A DNA stretch of 6,712 nt, taken from NCBI GenBank assembly GCA_030840415.1, contig JAVEEO010000360.1:1-6712 (forward strand), in the 5' to 3' direction. The stretch is from Pseudonocardiales bacterium. Its GTDB lineage: Bacteria; Actinomycetota; Actinomycetes; Mycobacteriales; Jatrophihabitantaceae. The notes under the pieces are model-generated. The model worked only from the letters and a program-made list of their open reading frames with translations, did no database searches and had not been told where the DNA came from. Positions 1 through 4,688 of the stretch are shown here, piece by piece; the first letter of the stretch is position 1, and every line of letters begins with the position of its first letter. Both the position numbers and the translations under genes were made by a program.

Positions 1-272
1 TGCCCGCGGCGCGCTCGATCATGACCGACCTGGCCGGCGTCCCGGTCGAGGTGCAGGAGCACAACCGCCGGATCATCGCTCCGGTGACCGGTGGCGCCGG
101 CCTGCTGATGGAGGCACTGCGCCGACTGGACGCCGGCGGCATCACCGTGCTGGACGTGGCGCTGCGCCGTCCGACCCTCGACGACGTTTTCCTGAGCCTG
201 ACCGGCCACGCCTCCGAGGACGCTTCCGAGAACCCCGCGCCGGCCGCCAAGCAGCAGGCAGGTGTGCGATGA
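1..272 (+). CDS. ABC exporter ATP-binding protein, DrrA-like, C-terminal end only
   Basis: Only the last ~90 residues are in the window; the frame is open from the left edge (first full codon at base 3), so the Met at 21 is internal. The Walker A, signature and Walker B motifs lie outside. The visible part matches the accessory C-terminal region of drug-exporter ATPases (DUF4162 type): a beta-rich segment followed by PTLDDVFLSLTG (bases ~171-206), which is highly characteristic of the daunorubicin-resistance DrrA family. A polar Ala/Glu/Pro-rich tail of about 20 residues ends the protein. The stop TGA overlaps the ATG of the next gene (ATGA at 269-272), so the two are almost certainly one operon and translationally coupled. 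In this family the ATPase dimer powers export of a hydrophobic compound or lipid through the partner permease. The substrate cannot be told from sequence. Confidence 0.9.
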   Translation, partial: PAARSIMTDLAGVPVEVQEHNRRIIAPVTGGAGLLMEALRRLDAGGITVLDVALRRPTLDDVFLSLTGHASEDASENPAPAAKQQAGVR

Positions 273-1072
273 ATCAGCTGCTCAAGCCGGTTGCCGACGG
301 CGCCATCGTGGCCAAGCGCAACCTGATCAAGATCAAGCGGGTGCCGGACCTGCTGGTGTTCTCCACCATCTCCCCGATCATGTTCATCCTGCTGTTCGCC
401 TATGTCTTCGGCAGCGCGATCCGGGTGCCGGGCACCAACTACCGCGAGTTCCTGATCCCGGGGATCTTCGCCCAGACGGTGATCTTCGGTGCCACCCTGA
501 CCGGCGCCGGCATGGCCGACGACATCAAGAAGGGCATCATCGACCGGTTCCGGTCACTGCCGATGTCCCGCTCGGCGGTGCTGATCGGGCGCACCGGCAG
601 TGACGTCGCCAACAACGTGCTGATCATCGCGGTGATGTCGGCGACCGGGCTGCTGGTGGGCTGGCGCATTCGCAGCTCGGTGGGCGAGGCCATCGGCGGC
701 TTCCTGCTGCTGCTGGTGTTCGCCTACGCGATCTCTTGGATCATGGCCTGGGTCGGGCTCATCGTGCCGAGCGTCGAGGTGGTCAACAACGCCTCGTTCA
801 TCGTCATCTTCCCGCTTACCTTCATCGCCAACACCTTCGTGCCGACCAACGACTTCCCCGCCCCGCTGAAGTTCTTCGCCAACTGGAACCCGGTGTCGTC
901 GGTGACCCAGGCTGCCCGGCAGCTGTTCGGCAACGTGCCCGCCGGCGCGCCTGCGGCCGACTACTGGTCGCTTCGGCATCCGGTCGTCTACACCCTCGGC
1001 TGGGTGGTGCTGCTGTTGCTGATCTTCATTCCGCTGTCGGTGCGGCAGTACAAGAAGGCTGCCAGCCGCTGA
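269..1072 (+). CDS. ABC-2 type transporter permease, DrrB-like
   Basis: A 267-residue integral membrane protein, a normal length for ABC-2 permeases. Six hydrophobic segments are visible, at about residues 28-48, 61-82, 113-132, 141-165, 173-192 and 239-257. A cytoplasmic N-terminus with KRNLIKIKR precedes segment 1. Between segments 2 and 3 is the conserved loop IDRFRSLPMSRSAVLIGR (91-108), the hallmark of DrrB/ABC-2 subunits that docks to the ATPase. The NPVSSVTQAAR motif (207-217) before the last segment is also typical. The start ATG overlaps the stop of the upstream ATPase, giving a two-gene exporter. Family knowledge says such pairs export antibiotics, lipids or other hydrophobic molecules. 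The substrate is unknown, and no biosynthetic genes adjoin on this side. Confidence 0.93.
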   Translation: MNQLLKPVADGAIVAKRNLIKIKRVPDLLVFSTISPIMFILLFAYVFGSAIRVPGTNYREFLIPGIFAQTVIFGATLTGAGMADDIKKGIIDRFRSLPMSRSAVLIGRTGSDVANNVLIIAVMSATGLLVGWRIRSSVGEAIGGFLLLLVFAYAISWIMAWVGLIVPSVEVVNNASFIVIFPLTFIANTFVPTNDFPAPLKFFANWNPVSSVTQAARQLFGNVPAGAPAADYWSLRHPVVYTLGWVVLLLLIFIPLSVRQYKKAASR

Positions 1073-1257
1073 GTGGCAGCGGGCGCTGCAAGCGCGGACA
1101 GCCGCCGCGCGGGCCATGGTGACTGCTGCCTGTCCACCCGCTCGGCCGGCAGTTTGGTAACTCAGAGTAATCAAATCGGTCAAGTGTGGAGGGCTGCTGT
1201 CGATAGGTCCCCTGATGCCGCTGGCGACCGGCCGGTGGGATGCAGATGGGAAGACAG
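1073..1257. other. Intergenic region between exporter operon and CAP gene
   Basis: About 185 bases without a gene. Near the permease stop is a short perfect inverted repeat, GCGCT-GCA-AGCGC (1083-1095), five base pairs around a three-base loop with no T tract; it is only a weak terminator candidate. The second half is locally AT-richer (about 1151-1185) and carries the GTAAC/GTAAT direct repeat listed separately. This is the likely promoter region of the CAP gene. A GTCAAG (1180-1185) and TAGGTC (1204-1209) pair 18 bases apart is a very loose match to -35/-10 elements and is not called as a promoter. Confidence 0.5.
1157..1171 (+). promoter_or_regulatory. GTAAC/GTAAT direct repeat, possible response-regulator site
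   Basis: GTAAC (1157-1161) and GTAAT (1167-1171) form a near-perfect direct repeat with start-to-start spacing of 10 bases, one helical turn, in an AT-rich patch about 90 bases before the CAP gene start. Tandem GTnAC-like half-sites are known for OmpR-family regulators such as MtrA and AfsQ1 in actinobacteria, where MtrA controls cell-wall and secreted-protein genes. Reported AfsQ1-type sites have six bases between half-sites rather than five, and the second half-site here departs in its last base. Assignment to a regulator is inference only. Confidence 0.3.
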
Positions 1258-2148
1258 ATGCCCCGCTCGCAGTCGGTGGCGCTCGCGCGCCCGTCGCGCC
1301 GCCGTTCGATCGTCCTCGCCCTGACCCTGGCGCTGGTCTCGGCGGCCGCCCTGCTGGTGCATCCCGCACCCGTCGGCGCGGCCACCACCGCCGAGACCGC
1401 GGCCGCCAGTAGCGTGCTGCGGATGCTCAACGCCGAACGGGCCGCCAACCACCTGCCGGCCCTCGGCGCGAGCACCGCGCTGACCAGCAGCGCCCGCCGG
1501 CACAACCTGGCGATGGCCGCCGCCAACCAGCTCTCGCACCAACTGCCCGGCGAACCGTCGTTCAGCACCCGGATCAGCCAGGCCGGCGTGGTCTGGCACT
1601 CGGTCGCCGAGAACGTCGGTTGGACTACCGCCCGCACTACCGACGGCGCCAACGGGCTGCAGGCCGCGATGTACAACGAGAAGGCGCCGAACGACGGGCA
1701 CCGGCGCAACATCCTGTCCACTTCGGTGCGCTTCGTGGGCGTCGACGTGCTGATCGACGCCCGGACCGGCAAGCTCTGGCTCACCGAGGACTTCGCCGAC
1801 GTGCAGGGACCGGTGGCCTCGCTGGCCGGCCACAACCCGAGCGGCTACTTCGACAGCGCGGTGGCGCTGCCCAGCCACCAGGTCCGGGTGCGCGGCTGGG
1901 CGGTGGACCCGGACAACCGGCTGCTGTCGCTGACGATCGCCGTCTACTACGACGGCCACCCCGTCGGGTGGTTCAAGAAGCCGGTGGCCCGTCCCGACGT
2001 CGCGGCGGCCAAGTCGGCCACCCTGTACTCCGGCTTCGACATCACCGTGACGCTGCCGGCCGGCCTGCACTCGGTGTGTACCTATGCCATCAACGTCGGC
2101 CTGGGTACCGGCAACCCGCGGCTCGGCTGCCGCACCGTCCGCACCTGA
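1258..2148 (+). CDS. Secreted CAP/SCP-superfamily protein with C-terminal GWA-DPD domain
   Basis: A 296-residue exported protein. Three in-frame ATGs occur at 1240, 1246 and 1258; the third is chosen because GGGAAG (1248-1253) sits four bases before it, while the others lack a well-spaced ribosome site. The signal peptide has basic RPSRRR (11-16), a hydrophobic core (18-34) and a VGA-A cleavage site near 41. The CAP domain (~52-182) shows LNAERAANHLPAL (57-69), the His of LSH (94), Glu of AENVG (118) and GHRRNILS (147-154), with His148; these His/Glu/His positions line the CAP cavity. It ends in LTEDFADVQG. Residues ~190-296 form a second domain with VRGWAVDPDN (211-220) and cysteines 274 and 291 that may pair, a tail I recognise from other actinobacterial exported proteins. 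The biochemical role of bacterial CAP proteins is poorly known. Transcribed alone, facing the small acidic gene. Confidence 0.92.
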   Translation: MPRSQSVALARPSRRRSIVLALTLALVSAAALLVHPAPVGAATTAETAAASSVLRMLNAERAANHLPALGASTALTSSARRHNLAMAAANQLSHQLPGEPSFSTRISQAGVVWHSVAENVGWTTARTTDGANGLQAAMYNEKAPNDGHRRNILSTSVRFVGVDVLIDARTGKLWLTEDFADVQGPVASLAGHNPSGYFDSAVALPSHQVRVRGWAVDPDNRLLSLTIAVYYDGHPVGWFKKPVARPDVAAAKSATLYSGFDITVTLPAGLHSVCTYAINVGLGTGNPRLGCRTVRT

Positions 2149-2180
2149 GCTGACGGCCGGTACCGCGCCCGGCGGTCAGC
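2149..2180. terminator. Bidirectional hairpin terminator between convergent genes
   Basis: An imperfect inverted repeat starts at the first base after the CAP stop codon. GCTGAC (2149-2154) pairs with GTCAGC (2175-2180), then one G-G mismatch (2155/2174), then GCCGG (2156-2160) pairs with CCGGC (2169-2173) around an eight-base loop. This gives 11 base pairs, mostly G-C. There is no T tract, which is common for actinobacterial terminators. It contains the stop codon of the minus-strand gene (2176-2178), so it would serve both convergent transcripts. Confidence 0.65.
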
Positions 2181-2340
2181 CTTCGGCGGGGTCCTCGGTG
2201 TGCTCGCGCGGCACGTCGGGCGCCTGGTCGGAGTTGCCGTCCTCGGCCGCGTCGCCACCCTCCACATCGGTCTGGGCGTGCTGGCGGAGATCGTCGGCGG
2301 CTGCCGGATCGGGCTGGTCGCTGGCGGTCGATTCGGTCAT
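2176..2340 (-). CDS. Small acidic hypothetical protein (54 aa)
   Basis: A 54-residue reading frame from ATG at 2340 to TGA at 2178-2176, beginning MTESTASDQP and ending EDPAEG. I do not recognise a named family. It has many Asp and Glu (about 18) against two Arg and no Lys, no hydrophobic segment and no cysteine, so it should be a soluble, probably disordered acidic protein. Support for a real gene: nearly all codons end in G or C as in neighbouring genes, it ends within a hairpin shared with the convergent CAP gene, and it neatly fills the gap to the divergent methyltransferase. GGAGGG lies directly against the ATG with no spacer, which is poor for a ribosome site. A TAGAAC hexamer six bases before the ATG would instead suit a leaderless transcript. 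The opposite strand is also open here but lacks a plausible start. Confidence 0.6.
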   Translation of the reverse strand: MTESTASDQPDPAAADDLRQHAQTDVEGGDAAEDGNSDQAPDVPREHTEDPAEG

Positions 2341-2346
2341 CCCTCC

Positions 2347-2352
2347 GTTCTA
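2347..2352 (-). promoter_or_regulatory. Possible -10 element of a leaderless promoter for the small acidic gene
   Basis: On the minus strand TAGAAC (2352-2347) is followed by six bases and then the ATG at 2340, the spacing expected when transcription begins at the start codon. Leaderless messages are common in actinobacteria. The last base departs from the TANNNT pattern and no good -35 is visible, so the call is tentative. The divergent methyltransferase promoter must share this 52-base gap; I see no clear element for it. Confidence 0.25.
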
Positions 2353-2392
2353 CTCCGGCCCGCGGATCGCCGCGAATGCGAGGATGACGGCC

Positions 2393-3268
2393 ATGGACGC
2401 CGACCGGAGCGCCAGCCGGACCGCGGTGCTGGTCTGCCAGGGCCGCGCCGCCGCGCACGGCCGGATAGCGATCGAGCGGTTCAGCGATCCAATCGCCGAA
2501 ATGCTGCTGCGCGGCGGCGAACGGGCCGTCGTCGAGCAGGTGCGCTCCGGCATCGCGCCGCGGGACTGGCGGCAACGGCTGGACTACGAGTTGGTCGCTG
2601 CCACCGCCGAGGGCATGGTGCCGCGCACCGTCGCCATCGACGACGCCATCAGGGCGCACCCGACCGCACAGCTGGTGATCCTGGGTGCCGGCCTGGACGG
2701 CCGCGCCTGGCGGATGCCGGAGCTGGCCCGGACCACGGTGTTCGAGGTCGACCAGCCGTCCTCGCAGCAGGACTTGCGCGACCGGATCGGTTCGCTGGCC
2801 CCGCTGTCCGGGGCTCTGCGGTTCACCCCGGTCGACTTCGCCCGGGACCAGCTCGGCCCGGCGCTGGCCGCGGCCGGCCACGATCCGCACCAGCCCACCA
2901 CCTGGGTCTGGGAGGGCGTGGTGGCCTACCTGACCCGCGCGCAGGTGCGTGCCACCGTCGGTCTGGTCCGGGCCCGCTCGGCACCGGGCAGCCGGCTGAT
3001 CGTGAACTACCAGCACCCCTCGCTCACCGCGGTCGCCGGCCGGCTGCTGATGCGCTCGCTGTCCAGGCTCACCCGGCGCGAGGATCCGCTGGCCGGCGAA
3101 CCACGCCGCTCGGCCTGGACGCCCCGGGCGATGGCGACCATGCTCGGCATGCACGGTTTCCGCGTCACCAGCGACGAGGACCAACTGAGCCTGGCCGGGC
3201 GGCTGCCGATCGAGGTCCGGCACTCCCGGTCGCTGCGCGCCGGCCGGGTGCTGGTGGCCGACCTCTAG
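2393..3268 (+). CDS. Class I SAM-dependent methyltransferase, TIGR00027/LCMT-like family
   Basis: A 291-residue protein of the leucine carboxyl methyltransferase-like family that is expanded in mycobacteria and relatives. The SAM-binding loop VILGAGLDGRAW (95-106) is motif I, with the family form GAGLDtRA; FEVDQP (117-122) carries the acidic residue expected to hold the SAM ribose; and WVWEGVVAYL (171-180) is the conserved WxxEGxxxYL motif. The C-terminal part (~236-291) has the family's helix and strand pattern. The start at 2393 follows AGGA (2381-2384) with an eight-base spacer; an in-frame ATG at 2384 (adding MTA) is possible. The frame is open further upstream over the minus-strand acidic gene, but that part looks non-coding. 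Members methylate carboxyl or hydroxyl groups; the substrate here is unknown. It stands alone, divergent from the acidic gene. Confidence 0.9.
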   Translation: MDADRSASRTAVLVCQGRAAAHGRIAIERFSDPIAEMLLRGGERAVVEQVRSGIAPRDWRQRLDYELVAATAEGMVPRTVAIDDAIRAHPTAQLVILGAGLDGRAWRMPELARTTVFEVDQPSSQQDLRDRIGSLAPLSGALRFTPVDFARDQLGPALAAAGHDPHQPTTWVWEGVVAYLTRAQVRATVGLVRARSAPGSRLIVNYQHPSLTAVAGRLLMRSLSRLTRREDPLAGEPRRSAWTPRAMATMLGMHGFRVTSDEDQLSLAGRLPIEVRHSRSLRAGRVLVADL

Positions 3269-3366
3269 TCACTAGCTCTCGCTAGGCCCCGCATCGCAAG
3301 TAGGTTCCACAGCGTCGAAGCCACCCGATGTCAGCCGTCGATTACACGAAAGAACGTCGCACTGCA
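3269..3366. other. Convergent intergenic gap with weak hairpin
   Basis: Ninety-eight bases between the methyltransferase stop and the end of the convergent broken membrane gene. CTAGC-TCTC-GCTAG (3272-3285) is a perfect five-base-pair inverted repeat with a four-base loop, four bases after the stop; it is a weak terminator candidate without a T tract. No tRNA, recombinase site or further reading frame is evident. The lower-GC stretch that runs to about 4030 begins here. Confidence 0.4.
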
Positions 3367-3950
3367 TCAGAGGATTGCGGCGCGAAGCCGGGCCCGTTCA
3401 CGGTGAGAAACTAGCAAGGTTCCTGCCATCCACGCGCTCACTGTCGCACCCCCGAGAGCAGCACCGATGACCGCAGCCGACGGTCGAGTCAACGGCGCCA
3501 GGGTACATGCAGCCAACGAGGGACCAACGAGGATGATCAATCCAGATGCCAGACGAGCCTTGAGAGGCCTCGTCGTGTTCTTCAGCGTATTGGACGCATC
3601 CCATGACCGGACGACGCCGTCAGTCCCGACGATCGCAGCTGAGGCCTCATGCAGTTCCTTGCCTATATAGAGGCCTAGTGCACCCACAACTGTGTTGTGC
3701 TGGCTGTAGACGAATGACGCGCCCAGTCCGAGCAACGGGATTACCAGCAGTACCGGTACACGCTGCTTCCAGTCGGCGGCCACGACACTGAAAACCGTAG
3801 CGACAGCGGCAAGGTACAGAAAAGAGCCGAATCACGGCGCTCCAACCGTGAGATGAGTTCGGCTCGGGCTGAGGCGTGATATGCGACTATCAAGGGTAGT
3901 TCTAGGTTCGCCGTCTTGTTGTCACCGGTTTCGTTGCGTGTCGAGTCCAC
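3367..3950 (-). pseudogene. Small multi-spanning membrane protein, frameshifted
   Basis: Two overlapping frames on the minus strand together read as one protein. The 5' frame (GTG at 3950; alternative ATG at 3995) gives a soluble helix ending ELISRLERRDSALF. The next frame then carries LYLAAVATVFSVVA, VPVLLVIPLLGLGASFVY and GALGLYIGKEL. The switch falls in the T run at 3820-3823: one extra T would read SALFLYL and give ~194 residues, so a single base is missing. As read, the first frame stops at 3741 after 69 residues. Restored, the order is N-terminal amphipathic helix, two membrane segments (~44-60, ~65-82), a soluble loop, and two C-terminal membrane segments, ending ERARLRAAIL. The pattern recalls widespread ~200-residue actinobacterial proteins of unknown function with a xLRAExxxRxxxR helix before paired membrane spans; that family assignment is from memory. 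The GTG is preferred because AGGAAGAAGG lies five bases upstream. G+C is lower than in neighbours. A sequencing error is possible. Confidence 0.7.
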
Positions 3951-3999
3951 GGAAGCCTTCTTCCTCGATGGGTAGCTCAACGCTGGCGGCGCCATCCGA

Positions 4000-4005
4000 A
4001 CAATA
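4000..4005 (-). promoter_or_regulatory. Possible -10 element for the broken membrane gene
   Basis: On the minus strand TATTGT (4005-4000) fits the TANNNT pattern of sigma-70 type -10 elements. It would place the transcript start near 3993, leaving a leader of about 43 bases before the GTG at 3950 and its purine-rich ribosome site. No convincing -35 is present. If used, it would let this gene be transcribed apart from the acetyltransferase upstream. Confidence 0.25.
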
Positions 4006-4038
4006 AGGGTGGGGTAGAAGATTCAGCGGTACGGACGC

Positions 4039-4686
4039 TCAATCCCCTTCAAGCCCGAAGTACGGCAGGCATGCCTCGACACCGGCAACGTGAACCCCGG
4101 CTCCCCTGTCACCGGCCAGCCAGTCCGAGCGGCTCAGCCGTCGGTACAGCATGGTGTCCACCCTGTCGTCACGGCGATGCCGGGACTCACCGTTCGGCAG
4201 GTAGCCCAACGCCCGGGACACCGCGAGCGAGGCGTGGTTGTCCTGCCAGGCCGAACTGACCGCGGCCTCAGCCGCCAGCGGGCCGAAGGCCAGCGCCAGG
4301 ACGGCACGGCGCATCTGCCGGCCGATCCCCCGGCCCCGCGCCGAACCGATCAGGTACGAGGAGCTGTAGACGGTGCGCAGCGCCGCGAAGTCCCCGGCCT
4401 CGAGCTCCTGCACGCCTACCAGCTCGCCGCCAGCCCGCACGCAGAACGGCAGCCGCCACCGCTCCGGCCGCCAGCTGCCATAGCTCTTCCAGTAGTGCTG
4501 AAAGCCGATCACCCGGCGGTTCACGGCTTCGGACAGGCCCGGGTACCGGGTGGCGTCCGGGTCCAGTTCCAGGTCCTCGGGCAGCAGCCCGGCCAGCGGC
4601 AGCTGGTCGGCCTCGGTCATCGGCCGCAGTTCCAGCTCATCCACGGTCAGCCGCAGGTCGAACAGCGGCCAGTACGGGTGGGCCAT
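4039..4686 (-). CDS. GNAT family N-acetyltransferase (RimJ/RimL-like)
   Basis: A 215-residue protein with the Gcn5-related acetyltransferase fold. It opens with LELRPMTEADQLPLAGLL (18-35), the usual first strand and helix. VGVQEL (90-95) is the strand before motif A. YLIGSARGRGIGRQMRRAVL (111-130) is motif A, with the acetyl-CoA pyrophosphate-binding RGRGIG loop at 117-122. WQDNHASLAVSRALGY (147-162) is motif B, with Asn150 as in RimJ/RimL-type enzymes. Members transfer an acetyl group from acetyl-CoA to an amine such as a protein N-terminus, an antibiotic or a metabolite; the acceptor cannot be predicted. The ATG at 4686 is two bases beyond the stop of the dehydrogenase gene and has no clear ribosome site, so translational coupling is likely. 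The C-terminal ~25 residues (VEACLPYFGLEGD) extend past the core fold. Confidence 0.9.
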   Translation of the reverse strand: MAHPYWPLFDLRLTVDELELRPMTEADQLPLAGLLPEDLELDPDATRYPGLSEAVNRRVIGFQHYWKSYGSWRPERWRLPFCVRAGGELVGVQELEAGDFAALRTVYSSSYLIGSARGRGIGRQMRRAVLALAFGPLAAEAAVSSAWQDNHASLAVSRALGYLPNGESRHRRDDRVDTMLYRRLSRSDWLAGDRGAGVHVAGVEACLPYFGLEGD

Positions 4687-4688
4687 CG

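Noticed and set aside
1151..1257. Cyclic di-AMP (ydaO-type) riboswitch before the secreted CAP gene
   Set aside because: Such riboswitches occur before actinobacterial wall hydrolases, but the leader is short and I could not find the conserved paired elements.
554..1369. Long open frames antisense to the permease and CAP genes
   Set aside because: They are low-complexity Arg/Gly/Pro/His-rich shadows produced by high GC on the opposite strand of well-recognised genes.
2084..2392. Upstream extension of the methyltransferase frame by about 100 residues
   Set aside because: The extension overlaps the end of the CAP gene and the minus-strand acidic gene, is Ser/Ala-rich without family resemblance, and the methyltransferase family begins near MDADRSASRT. 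A ribosome site fits the 2393 start.
3467..3670. Plus-strand short frame opposite the broken membrane gene
   Set aside because: No ribosome site or family resemblance, and the minus strand encodes coherent membrane segments at the same place.
3810..3830. Programmed -1 ribosomal frameshift in the membrane gene
   Set aside because: The heptamer T CTT TTC does not allow good re-pairing of the P-site tRNA, and no clear downstream stimulatory stem was identified; a lost base is simpler.
3269..4035. CRISPR array, transposon ends or phage attachment site in the low-GC segment
   Set aside because: No repeated units, terminal inverted repeats, transposase or integrase sequence could be seen.
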